Shown one piece after another: positions 50,377 to 62,285 of a stretch of 64,000 nucleotides of DNA (the stretch's first letter is position 1; every line of letters begins with the position of its first letter). The notes below the pieces were generated by a model that worked only from the letters and a program-made list of their open reading frames with translations, did not search any database and had not been told where the DNA came from. Made by a program: the position numbers and the translations under genes. This DNA comes from Adineta ricciae. Its lineage: Eukaryota; Rotifera; Eurotatoria; Adinetida; Adinetidae. Where the stretch lies: the NCBI GenBank assembly GCA_905250025.1, contig CAJNOJ010000106.1, forward strand, positions 124,001 to 188,000. Reading direction: 5' to 3'.

Positions 50377-51842
50377 ATGGAACCATCTCCATTTCAAGAT
50401 CTCGCATTTATTTTGAAAAATGAATTACCATCTTTGAAAGGAAATCTCTCCGAAAATATTCTAAATCTTGCTAAAGTTGCCGATTTTTGTGAAGACAACT
50501 ATCTGAACTCATCACATCATGATAAATCACGTGTTTACGAAGATACGAAGAACTATGCTATTCAAGCAGTAAAGTTTTGCCATTTTGACATCAATCTTAG
50601 TTACATATTCTTTTGTTTCAGTTAGCAAGTGTTGCTTATCAGATCAACACGATCGCCACGTCATTTCTACAATTATTAGATTTACAATCAAATCAGTTCA
50701 ATGAATTGGAAACGAATATGAGCGATTTGAGCGAAGATACCAATGTGCACAAGGAAAAAGTTGCACGACGAGAAATTGGCACATTGACAACGAATAAAAG
50801 TCTAGGAAGGCAACCACTATTCATCAAACCGAGCAACCCAGAAAAACTTGTTCGATATGTTCGCAAACCACTGGATTATTCAATCCTGGATGACATCGGT
50901 GAGTGATTGTCGAAGCAAATTATTCGATTCATTCAAACATTGACTATGATTTAGGGCATGGTGTTCGTTTATCACCTCAAGAGAACAAATCTCGTCACAT
51001 GATCTATGGCAATGGCATTCAACAACAACAACAACCTCCATCAACTCCACCATCGATGAAAACTGCCAATGCTAGTTTGTCGAAAGCAACAGGTGCGAAT
51101 TCATCGATGATCTACGCCCAACGTTCATCTCTTCAGCCTGCTCCACCAGTAATAGTTCCACCAACTGATTATGCCAGTCGACATGATCTCATCATGAATA
51201 ACGGCCATCAGTATAATCCATATGGACATCGACAACAAAATGCACACAATCAAATGATGATGATGATGAACAACGAAAATGTTTACGCCACTCGGCACAA
51301 TGGAATTTTGAACACGAATAACATGACTCGATATACAGGAGCTATGCTCGAAAACGGTGGATCAGTACGATCCAAAGGAACTAGTCAACCACCCGGATCA
51401 ACACGAATTCCGATACATATGGATAATTATGATCCTAATGGTCAACAACAAAATGGTGGTGAATCACAATACATGTCTCAACAATCTTATCTTCCACAAT
51501 TTATTCCACAAGCACCGAATCACTTTTTTGAAGCAACGACAACATTACCGAGAAAAAGCACACGAGGATTTCGACGACGATTTGAAAATCTTGACTGGGC
51601 ACCAGAACAATATCTCGAAATGGCCATTGCTTGTTACGATTATGAAAGTACTCGTGATGACGAATTGACATTTCGCGAAGATACGATCATATTTGTTGTT
51701 GCCAAAAATGATGATGGATGGTTTGAAGGTGTGATTGAACCTGGCGTTCGTGGCCTATTTCCAGTAAGTGTTATTTCAATTCGAATTTCTACTATATCAC
51801 CTTGTATTCTAGGGAAATTATGTTGAACCACTATGTGAATGA
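50377..51842 (+). CDS. ABI: Abl interactor (ABI), WAVE complex subunit
   Basis: Adaptor in the WAVE regulatory complex, which activates Arp2/3 actin nucleation, and a partner of Abl kinase. Exon 1 from 50377 encodes [20 protein letters not shown] and [19 protein letters not shown]; exon 2 begins [20 protein letters not shown]. These correspond to the family blocks VADYCENNYIQS and [20 protein letters not shown]. Next comes [20 protein letters not shown] and [20 protein letters not shown], the ABI homeodomain-homologous region. A Gln/Asn/Met-rich linker follows ([22 protein letters not shown]). The C-terminal SH3 domain is [20 protein letters not shown], then [20 protein letters not shown] and YVEPLCE, ending at 51842. 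Introns are about 50 nt. Confidence 0.95.
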
Positions 51843-54117
51843 ACAAATATAATATGATCCTAGTCATATGTGTTTCTTGTCATTTAACCATGTTCATAAT
51901 GTCGACTGTCTGATTGCAATACTCAAAATATTATTCCAATCGACTCATCTTTTTTTCTCTTTCTCTTCTATGAAAACAACAACAACAACAGTGAAATATT
52001 CTGTTCTTTTCTTGTAATTAATGATGCAATCATTCTCTGATATCTTCGCGTACAAATGAGAAAAAGATTCTTTTCCTTTTTTCTCATGTATGAATATGTT
52101 CTCTGTCGTCGTGTACAAAATTTATCACAATAAATCAATATGAATGCGCCTTATTTGTATCAACTGATGATCTTGTCCGTACTTTTCTTTGTATCATCTC
52201 AATAAACGAATATTTGAAATAAAAATCGACTCATTTTTAGCTAACAAAATGTTTCACTATGTGTGATCGGTTCTTTATCATCTTGTCTAAACAAGTTCAT
52301 ATGATAGAGTTACTTAGAATCAATGCTCTTTATTGTTATCTAAGAACGAAAGCGAATCTCTGTTCATTTCTAGCGATATAGCCATAGGCTTTTCATTTTC
52401 AAATTCTTCTCTCCTTTTCTCTCTCAGGTGTGCTACCTCCAAGAGAATAATTTTAAGATACAATCTGTCAAATGGTAAAATTTCACTTTTACGATTCTGC
52501 TTTTTTTCCATAACGCTGAAATTACGAACAGATGAGTTCTCCATCAAATTCAGTTGTTCAACAAAAACACATTGAAGTAGTACATTGAAAAAGGGCAAAG
52601 CAATCGAAGTAATTCTTTTTTCGTGATGATGCTGATACCAAGATTGAAGAATTCGGCGCGGAACTGCTGGACCTGGAACATTCCACCGATTTCATAGAAA
52701 CAGGATATCAAGCAGGAATTTTCCCGTCGAAATTCGTTTCCTTCCACCCACAGCTGAATATCTGAAAACCGACAGACCATAGAGTAACTTTCGAATGTTA
52801 CTCTCGATCGTAGGAATGTGAACAAGTCGTCGTAATACTCTCAACAAAGAAAAGAAAATGCCCATATCCCATATATCGACGTCATGAAAAAGATTCGAGG
52901 TGGCTTTATGCCCGTTTATTTTGGAAAAAGAGAAAATCATTCTCTGAATAATTAAAAGTAACGTCAAGAAAAAACCAACAACGAAAGAGTCACTATCATG
53001 ACGCTAACATCCGAGCATAGCGCTGCTTCCATCCCTTGAAGAATATCTCACTAGTACAACAGAGCTAACATCAAAACTTCTCATCTCTGAAGCATTTGTC
53101 CATGCACACAATGACCTGTGCGAGTCATATGTGAAGTGGATTTCACGCAGGATTAAAAACATGATTTTAATTCTCTCAAATATCCTGGTGAATTTTGTGC
53201 ATGTCGGCGGTATGTTCTAGTACTTAAGTGCTCGTTGTGGGTCTAAATGTGTTTCCTCAGTCATCCTGTTATGTTCGGATCCTCGGAGAACTGTTTCGAC
53301 GGTTTTACTGAGAACGAACGAGATCTTTGTCCGAGACGTTCTAATTTAAAACACTGTTTCCGTTTTCTTGCATTTTTTCGTTAAGACTTGACCGGAAGTG
53401 TATAGAATGAGGTCGAAGAGTGGTACAATTCAGTTAGTTCTATTCAAAGATTGATGACGAAAAATTCCACGTAGCTGTTTATATATTTTTTTTTCTTCAT
53501 TATTTTCTTCTATAACAATACAATCGTATATGTGCGATATTTACTATGAAACACTTTTCACCGAGAATACTTCCTAACTATCTATATATCCACAGCCATC
53601 ATCACCAGCTACAGCGGCATCGAATCGCATGATGCATCTATTGACGGCTGCTTGTGTAAGTGCTATCGTTAAAAAATAGGCAACGTAGGCAATGGATGTG
53701 TTAGAAGAATAGTTGAATTTGATTTTGATATTTGACACTACTGCATCTGAACGACGAAATGTTGCCTTTTCTCTCTGTCCGATCTTTTTTTGCTATGCTC
53801 AAATCAAGTCATATAGAGAGTTTGATAAGTTCTATCAATCCCAATGATAATTTTGTCTTTTATTGTCACTCTCCATGTTTATCTTAGACGTAATCAATCG
53901 CGCAATAATTAACAATGCATAAGAGATGGGATGCACGCTTGGATGAGTTATTGACACGAATATTAAACATCCGAGCGGTTGGTTAAGCGTTTGAATATTG
54001 TCGATGAAGTAATAAGCAAAAAAAACGTGTCCGAGTGAAAAATCAACGAAGCAATTAGTAGAGAATGTTAAAATCTTTCTAGAATTTATGTAAGCAAAGT
54101 TGATTTTAGTAATAAAA
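51843..54117. other. Intergenic region between ABI and SLC7A, with possible gene relics
   Basis: About 2.3 kb. Minus-strand fragments at 52320-52967 (for example HKATSNLFHDVDIWDMGIFF and EVAHLREKRREEFENEKPMA) look more protein-like than the surrounding sequence, but are broken by frame changes and match no family I can name securely. A 60-nt exon-like segment on the plus strand lies at 53596-53655. No intact gene seen. Confidence 0.35.
53596..53655 (+). other. Isolated exon-like segment with strong splice signals
   Basis: Sixty nucleotides preceded by TATCCACAG and followed by GTAAGTGC, open in one phase as PSSPATAASNRMMHLLTAAC. It could be an alternative exon of the upstream ABI gene, a 5' exon of SLC7A, part of an unknown gene, or chance. 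Confidence 0.25.
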
Positions 54118-55762
54118 ATGGCCGATGACAAAAAGATGGAAACGAAGAAAGAAGAGAAACCGAAATTAAGTTTAATGAGCGGTATTGCATTGTTAGTTGG
54201 TTCAATCGTTGGATCAGGGATTTTTATTTCGCCGCGTGGTGTTCTGCTAGGCACAGGTAAGTATTTTCTTGTCGTTATTAATTCATTCAGAATCTCTTTT
54301 TAGGCTCTTATGGTTTATCTGTTCTTGTGTGGATCATCGGTGGTTTGATTTGTATACCTGGCTGTATGTGCTACGCCGAATTAGGTACAATGATTTATAG
54401 TTCAGGCGGAGATTATACATATATCAAAATGGCTTTTGGTGATTGGGCTGGTAAGGAGAAATGTATTCTGACTGAAGTGAAACAAGTGATTTCTTTGCAT
54501 TGATTTAGGATTCTTGCGTGTATGGAGTGAAATATGCTGCGTACGTCCCGCGACTATCGCTGTTTGTGGTATCACAGCATCAATCTACTTACTTCAACCG
54601 CTTTTTAGTCCATGTTCTCCGCCACACTATGCTGTGCTTGCTCTTGCTTGTTTTTTCATTTTGATAATAACGTTACTGAATTTACTATCTACTCGTGGAT
54701 CCATTTTTTGGCAAAATGGTACATTTTATGCAAAGATAGGAGCATTGATTCTTCTCATCGGTCTGGGTATCTTCCAGCTAATACGAGGCCATTACGAAGT
54801 TTTCACCGAACCATTTGCTAATACACAAACAAGTGTTAAAAAACTAGCTATAGCTTTCTATATTGGATTATTTCCTTATACAGGTTGGAATTATTTATCC
54901 AATGCTATCGAAGATTTAAAAGATCCCAAAAAGACTTTTCCTATTGCAATTATGTCTTCGATTATTGCCAGTACAATCTTTTATACTCTTGCTTATAGTG
55001 CGTACTTTACAGCGTTGACTCCGCTCGATGTTATGTCAACTGATGCCGTTGCTGTCACTTTTGTGGAACAGATCTATAAGCCTTTGAGACTTATCATGCC
55101 TTTACTTGTTTCAATCTCTGCTCTTGGCGGCCTTAATGGACGTATGTATGCCTGTTCGTATCTTCATCTCAATTATGCATTCTATCCTTTGATTTTAGAG
55201 ATCTTTTCCATTGTTCGCATGTTTTCTGTAGCTGGTCGCGATGGTCTCCTGCCAACGATCTCTTCGTTTGTTCATATTCAACGACTCACGCCTGTTATTC
55301 CATGCATTGTCGAAGGAATACTTGGTGAATATCATCCTTTTTCTCCTATTGAATCGATTTGACTTTGTCTGGCTTTCTCTAGGAGTTCTTTACGTTCTTG
55401 TTGGCAATGCCGATCGTTTGCTTAGTTATTTGAGTTTCAGTACATGGGTGGTTTGTTTATGTAGTGCCGTTAGTGTCCTTATCTTTCGTCGCACAATGCC
55501 GAATATTGCCCGTCCATTCAATGCTGGTGTCGTCGCTCCAGTGATATTCATTGTTGCAATAGGCTTTCTCACCCTGGTCAATATGATCTTCAATCCGATA
55601 GATATATTAGTTGGAATGTTAATTCTTGTCTCTGGTCTTCCAATCTATTGGCTATTTGTTTTGCAACGACCAAAATCAATTGACAAATCAAGTGAATCAA
55701 TTAGTATTTATTTACAGAAACTATTTCTTGTTGCACCAGAGAATAACAAACAAGAGCAGTGA
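54118..55762 (+). CDS. SLC7A: SLC7-family (LAT light chain) amino acid transporter
   Basis: Amino acid exchanger light chain of the APC superfamily. Exons: 54118-54256, 54304-54450, 54509 to about 55144, about 55199 to 55331, and about 55381 to 55762. The first helix has the substrate-site motif VGSIVGSGIFISPRGVLLG. Then come GSYGLSVLVWIIGGLICIPG and CYAELGTMIYSSGGDYTYIK, both near-diagnostic for SLC7A5-A11, then IGLFPYTGWNYLSNAIEDLK with DPKKTFPIAI, SALGGLNGQIFSIVRMFSVA with GRDGLLP, and NADRLLSYLSFSTW. The length of about 480 residues is typical. Partner heavy chain and substrate preference cannot be read from sequence. An acceptor-like TTGATTTTAG lies 8 nt before the ATG, so a 5' UTR exon or spliced leader is likely. 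Confidence 0.92.
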
Positions 55763-55794
55763 ACTTGATGAAACAATTACACAGCGTTAGTGGT

Positions 55795-57484
55795 TTTATT
55801 TAAAGAATTTTGAATAAATATTTGAAGTTGATGTAGTGGAAGTAAACTACCCTTTTGCCAATTGCAAGTCAATGCACGCGTTCAAATACATGTATCAATT
55901 GAGAGATATAGAAACCAAGATTAATGCAAGTATTGCTAACCATAGATTTTTAGCAAATGGTTTTTCGAACAATCGATCGTCTAATTGAAGAGATTTTGGC
56001 TTTGGCGTGACAATGATGATTGAACTGAGTGAAATATCTCTTGAAAAATCAATTTTCCCCTTTTTTTCTGTTGCTTATATGATGTTGTTCATAACAGTAT
56101 CGAATGAACTATCGACAATCCCATCGAAAAAATTATTATATCTTGTATTTCTATTAGCTAGCATAACCACAAGAGTGAAGTTCATGATATGTTGCACATA
56201 TAACATCACATCTTTGTAAAAGTCATCGAAATCTGCAAATTAATTCGATAAAATTTGTCTATCACTCCATTGCAAATTGTTTCACTTTTCAGTCTGATAA
56301 ACGACGGTGATTTGATAATAGCGACACGTAATTCTTCACAGAAGAGTATGAACAAGCGTTACCTTTTGCTTAGAAATCTTACCCTCAACTGGCTTATAAT
56401 ATATGGTGATTTGATTCATTTCATTTTCAAACGATTTCCATTCACTCGAAGTAGTATCTCAGTCCAATATCATTAAATAGTTAATATTAGTTGAGTGCCG
56501 CATGGCTTTGCCATATGTTTGCCAACTGGAAAATGTCTTGTTGAAGCATTCAGAGATTGTAAGCACGATAATTCTATTGAGCAAAGTTTTGTTCGCCGAT
56601 GAATCAATAAAATCTCCTTTGTCAGGTGCAATAGTAAGGACATCGATAGAATTTTACGTTTGATTTTGATTAAAACTATCTAATGACTTGGTTGTTGTTA
56701 ATATTCAAACAAAATTTGAGCGTAAGAGGTTACCATTAAGAGTGCTGTAGTCATAATTCTTATTGTTAACTCCGTATTGGATTGAATAACAACCGTACGT
56801 GATGAACTGTTGACTAATTTGTTTGTAAAATTAATTGCAGGATCTGGGTTTGTTCATGTTGTGTTGAATTATTATATCAGTTTTTATAAACACTGCATTA
56901 AACTTTTGACGTAATAATTGCATTTCATTGTAAACAGACTCGTTGTCTTCATAGATGATTATGCTGGTTCTACAAAACCAACAACGTCTGGAGATGAGAC
57001 CTTCTCATATATATGATGTGCTGTAACCATCACATGTGTTTATCTATGCATAATTCAGAAATTGACACTGCAAAAGTCATATTAGATTGTTGAGAGAGAA
57101 GAACAGCGGTTCGAAACATCGAACGACAGTGTGTGATCTACACGTTGCTTTTCGAATCCTCGTCGGTTCGTAGAGGATAATCATTTAACCATTGATGGAA
57201 TAACTGATCAACTTGAATTTGTTGTTACTTGTGCCTTTAATTAAATCAGCAAAGAAAATAGAACAATGAACAAATGTATCCAGTTTTCCATGTTTGAGTT
57301 CAAACGATATATATGCTATAAGTGCTGATGTGATAGTATAGATGTTATATGAATTACTCTGATTTGATAGGATACACCTTAACGTTGGAGCGTCATCGCT
57401 TCGTGCTTGTATCAATGAACAAATACAGTCTTGTTGATCGTTATGGTTTTTAGATAATTGTGAATGAAAATCACGGAAGAACAT
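55795..57484 (-). pseudogene. Broken ionotropic glutamate receptor-like gene
   Basis: On the minus strand, consecutive fragments follow the order of a glutamate receptor. Near 57240-57440 there is a possible end of a ligand-binding N-terminal domain (VHCSIFFADLIKGTSNNKFK). At about 56320-56370 lies ELRVAIIKSPSFIRLKSETI with a CNG triplet, like the start of the S1 lobe. At 56040-56240 is DFDDFYKDVMLYVQHIMNFT, then FFDGIVDSSFDTVMNNII, a stop codon, then GKIDFSRDISLSSIIIVTPK (typical S1 end). FEKPFAKNLWLAILALILVS resembles the first membrane helix and ends in another stop (N-stop). Many frame changes occur between the pieces and no pore or S2 region was found. The gene is best read as decayed; the extent is approximate. 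Bdelloid genomes are known to carry large receptor families, but membership here is inference. Confidence 0.65.
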
Positions 57485-57958
57485 CTACTCTTTATTGGAA
57501 ACTTCATAATTCATGTTGTAGAAGATTTGCTTGATGTAAATATATGATTTTCTTTTCTGCGTTTCCTTCTAATCATGGAAGCAAAATAATAGAGAAAGTG
57601 AAGTAAATTGAACTATTTATGAGAGCGACAAGGAGAAAAGGAAGAAAATCATTCACTGATTTCAGTTATTTGGCATCTTCGTCGGTATACTGAGTTTAAA
57701 TAATTAAGAGAGAAAAGCCTCGTACGGGCTAAAGATTTGTCTTCTTTCTTTCCTGGAAATGTGTGTGTTTCATGATGAACGGAGAAAATGTTGAAATGAG
57801 TAAAAGTAAACTCTCCATAATTAAATAACAACACAAGAAATAATTCTTCTTTGTCATTTTCATCTATTTCTTTACCAACTCTCTCTTTTCATATTACTCT
57901 ATAACTCATTTTCGGTCGTAACTAAATAAGAAAACACACACACACATCCCGCTCGTTC
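57485..57958. other. Intergenic region upstream of the TRPV gene
   Basis: About 470 nt, AT-rich, with a short (AC)n run at about 57933-57946. Probably the TRPV promoter and 5' UTR. Confidence 0.45.
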
Positions 57959-60900
57959 TTGCTGTTGTCGATCACTGCTGATTGTCATTCCTATTGTATG
58001 AAAGCTATTAAAGTTCCCAACACAGCATTACTGGATGTTCTTGGACGTCCAGTAGCTATCAATAGTCACGATCTACATCGAACACCGGCCGCACCACGTC
58101 CACCTAAACCAGCACAAATCGATAAAAATCTAACGAATAACTTATTCGACGTTACTGGAAATGGCTTAGTTCCAACGCCGGCACCGCCACCAGTAGATCC
58201 CGAAGATTTGACTGTTATAGGTAAGTACATGATTTTTCTCAACAAACTGTCCTTTATCAATATTAATGATCAATTTACTGATCAACCAGTCCAAATAGAT
58301 CGTTATACAAATGTTTTGAAAGGTGACTGACTCAAGATTTTTCCTTTCAGGTGAAACTCCTCTTCATATAGCTATCGTATACAATGACATTGATTCTGTA
58401 AAATTGTTAATCAAACACGGCGTAGATGTGAACAAACGTGTTGTTGGAGATTTTAATTCTTCTGAGCCCAATAGGAATCTAAATGAAACTAAAAAATGGA
58501 GACAAAAGAAATTTCGTCGAGCTGATTCACCAGCAAAGCAATTCGATCCACAAAGTGCTACACCTGAAAGTAATTCTGTCACTCTTTTTTGCTACCATTT
58601 AATTAAAACTGCATTATCTTCCCAAGGCCACGCATATTATGGCGAATATCCGTTAGCATTCGCTGCGGCGTTCGGTCATATAGAAATCTATGATTATCTC
58701 ATTGAACATGGTGCTGATCCAAACATGCAGGATACATACGGGAATACAGTCTTACACATGCTGGTCATTCGAGATGAGATGGTAAGAGCTCAACTTGATT
58801 AGATACTATTTTCTTTTGATTAATGATTTAGACAATGTTTAAACATGCTATTCGACATTCAACGAAAAAAGCTCGGACGGATGTTCGGAACAATTCAGAT
58901 TTAACTCCATTAACTTTAGCAGCGAAGCTCGGTCGGAAACAATTATTTCTCGAATGTATTGAATTGTCTCATGTGGTAAAAAGCAGATTTCAAATTTTTG
59001 AATATTTCATTCTCATCAGATCATTTAAAATACTCCATCTAGGAAATTTGGCGTTATTCCAATATCAAATGTTGTACATATCCTCTTCGTGGTATTGATA
59101 CAATCACCGATGGTGGTGAAATAGGTTGGTTTCATCTGTACGAAAACCTTCTGTATCTAAATTTGATATTCAAGATTGGAATTCGTCGTTATTGTCCATT
59201 GTAAGCGGTAAAACTGAAAATCATTTGGATATGCTTGATAACATGGTCATCGAACGTTTATTAAATGACAAATGGTCATCATTTGCTCAAGTAAACTCGG
59301 TTAGCTTCTTATTTTCATTAAATCTTAATTTCGATTTTAGGCGAGTTTCGTCCGCCAGTTGGTTTTACTTTGTTTGCATTCGATTGCTTTAACTACAGCT
59401 GTATGTTTACGCAATCCGAAAGATGACCAGACTTTGCCCAGAAAAATCATTTGCTATATTGCTGAAGCATGTGTTCTCTGTGGTTGTATTATCAGTATAT
59501 TCGCGTTACTAGCAAAGGAAATATATCTTCAAGGTTTTAATTATTATCTGCAGAATTTAGTAAATTTTCCCAATCGAGATTGAGTTCGTTTTTGAGAAAG
59601 TTTTCATTTTAGAAAAGTTATCCGGAAAAGCTGCTATTTCAATGTGCATGTGTACTGATTATTCTCGCCGTTCCATGCCGGATCTTGTATTTAGTGACGG
59701 ATAATGTTATATTTGGTTATATCGAAGATGGTCTGGTTTCAATTGCTGTTCCTGGAACATTTCTATTCTTTCTGTTTTTTGGAAGAATCTATGCGTTGAC
59801 CGGAGCGTTTATTGTGATGATATTCGAAATGATTTCAGGAGATATCGCTACTTTTGGTGTGATCTATGTGATTGTTATAACAGCATTTGGACAAGGTAAA
59901 AATTCAGTTCAACGTTCAGGGGAAACAGTTGAATTTCATTTAGTTTTCTATCTGCTATTTCGCGATACAATGGAAGGTGGAAATTGTGTTCAAGTTTCAC
60001 CGGATAATTTATGTGAAGTTGATAAACTATGTTCGTTTCAGAATTTCGAAGCGTGGATGACAATGGTTCACTTTACAATGGGAGAATTTGATGTAATCAG
60101 TTATTCTTACTTTGATTCAAGACCTTTGACTCTAAATTTTAGTTTTCGCTCTTCGACGTTACGCCCTATTCGTATTTGGTTAAAAGTTTGTTTATCGTTT
60201 TTATGATTTTAACACCTATACTTCTGTTGAACATGTTAATCGCTTCGATGGGCAATACGTATCAACGTGTCATTGCAATTAGTGAAAAAGAACGCATCCG
60301 ACAGGTTTGTTACGAAAGAATTTTTAATGATTCGATTCTGTTCTTTTTTTTTGCTTTCAGTGGGCACAGCTGGTGTTGACAATCGAAAGATCATTTTCGG
60401 CTAAGCAACGCTTTGATTATCAAGGTTTATATGCCATCGGTGCCGATGATAAACGCGATCTAATGGTTATAAAACGAGCAACGAAAAGTAAAGCAGTTCA
60501 AAGAAAAGGAGCGATTAGTAATTGGAAGGTAAATATTGAAAGAAAGAAAAAGATAAGAAGATTTTCTTTCAAGGCCAATCAAAGCACAGCAAATCATAAA
60601 AAAAAATCGAGTCATGTGCTGTCATAAATAATCTGTTTATCTTTATACTTTTATAATCTTGTCTTTGTAGCGTGTTGGAAAACTAGTTCTTTATTTACTG
60701 AAAGAACAAGAAACAACTGCTGAACATGTTCGTCTTCGTCGTGTTTCACATCAATCTGTTGTATTAAAACCCAAAGCACAATTCGATCATATGTTAGAAA
60801 CTCTGGCATGGGAACGTGATATCGACTTATCCGCTCCGAAAGCGTTGACGTCATCGAATCCGAATATTAACTTAAGTTCAACTCAAATCACTGCAGATTT

Positions 60901-61309
60901 AAATCCTTCAATGTCACGTCCAGCATCACCGCCACCGCCTCAGTTTGTCACTGGTGAATTTCCAGCCCCATCATCTATACCACAACGGTTAACAGGCGAT
61001 AGAAAAATCCAACTTCGTTCGGAATTAGCAGAACTTCGTTCTCGCCCATCATTTATTAATTATGAAGATTTAGAAGTCTTCCATCACATGCGACCATTAA
61101 CTCGAACATCTAACGTCTGGCATCCTCCACCTATTCGACGTGCTTCTATGATGCCTGTTGATGCTGATGGTTATAAAGATCTACTCCTTGACGTGGATTA
61201 CAATTACCAACAGCGAAATAATCGACAAAAGAAATCAAATGAAGTCATCTCATGCGGAACATCAAATATAAGTATCAAATCGAAATTGAGCGAAACGACT
61301 ATTTGTTAA
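57959..61309 (+). CDS. TRPV: TRPV-type cation channel (OSM-9/TRPV-like)
   Basis: Sensory cation channel of the TRP vanilloid family. The start may be 57959 or the internal Met at 57998 ([20 protein letters not shown]). After a Pro-rich linker come ankyrin repeats: [40 protein letters not shown] with IEHGADPN, and [20 protein letters not shown]. The six-helix region spans [17 protein letters not shown] (S1), [20 protein letters not shown] (S2), [40 protein letters not shown] (S4-S5), [14 protein letters not shown] (S5), the pore [16 protein letters not shown], and S6 [20 protein letters not shown] with SMGNTYQRV. The TRP-box follows as [14 protein letters not shown]-terminal cytoplasmic tail with a Pro-rich stretch ([11 protein letters not shown]) ends at 61309. 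It is split into many exons with short introns, and some joins, including around 58200-58350 and 59900, are approximate. Confidence 0.88.
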
Positions 61310-61402
61310 CCATTTCCATTGAACATAAATCACATCTGCTTTCATTTTTTGAATATTGGTTTTTTAGTAAGAAAAGAAAATCACGTGTAGAAAACATGTC
61401 AA

Positions 61403-61440
61403 TACACTCACTCACTCACACACACATACATATATATATA
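61403..61440. repeat. CA/TA microsatellite 3' of TRPV
   Basis: CACTCACTCACACACACATA followed by (TA)n, visible directly. Confidence 0.85.
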
Positions 61441-61607
61441 TGGAATAAACGAATTTTCTTGATTACATTTTGTTCATTTTTTGCAAATAGAGAAAGAGAC
61501 TAGACAATTACAAACAGATAGCTTAGATATAATTCATGTTTTTTTTTCAAACGAAATCATTGAGTAAGTAGCAAAACACGAGCACATTGTCTATATTCTT
61601 GTTGTGA

Positions 61608-62285
61608 TTAGTGACCACCTTTGAAGCCTTGAACGTAACCTGTCGTATCCACATCATCTGATCGGCCTTCTTTACCTTTCCCATGGCCTTCTTCATCGAA
61701 ACGTTCCTTATGCGAACCTCTGAAATAGAAAAGATATGTTGTTAATTCATCAATTATTTATACAACAATTATATAATTACGTGTATTGTGATGTATCTGT
61801 CATCCGACCTGTTATTTCCTTATTACTTGTTTCGGTTACATTTGTCAAACTCGGACCTTCATTTTGATTAATTTTAGCGAGAACTTCATCAGCGCTGATG
61901 CCTTTTGACTCAGCGATACGATCGATTAATAATTTAAAACCTTTTATCTCAAAAGTTTTCCTAAATGATTGTTTTAAAAAAAAAAGAAAATCAATTAATA
62001 ATTGACATTGTTTACAGGAACTTACGTTCCTTTTGGATAGTGAGGAGCGCCAGGCTCCGATGAACCAGTTGTCAATTTACCAAGCACTCGAGCGATATCG
62101 TTATCCAACAATTGTGATGTATATTTAGTGTTGATTAACGAGCAATCTTTCATCATTTTCTGAATTTGAGCCGACGCGATGCGCAGCTCATTGTGATCGG
62201 CTAATTGAGCGTGAGTTTTACCAAATTTAGAATACTTATCAAAGGCCTGGCGTAGACCTGAGGGTGCATTTGATTTTGATGCCAT
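61608..62285 (-). CDS. TPPP: Tubulin polymerization-promoting protein (TPPP/p25-alpha)
   Basis: Microtubule-bundling protein found in ciliated eukaryotes. Exon 1 (62026-62285) encodes [20 protein letters not shown] and [20 protein letters not shown]. The next exon gives [20 protein letters not shown] then [20 protein letters not shown]. The C-terminal exons carry [20 protein letters not shown] and [20 protein letters not shown] then GYVQGF, matching the p25-alpha core ([36 protein letters not shown]). The long N-terminal extension of vertebrate TPPP1 is absent, as in invertebrate short TPPP. It lies tail-to-tail with TRPV. Confidence 0.95.

Noticed and set aside
57101-57140. Possible tRNA T-loop (GGTTCGAAA)
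   Set aside because: No matching acceptor stem, anticodon arm or D-arm could be found around it.
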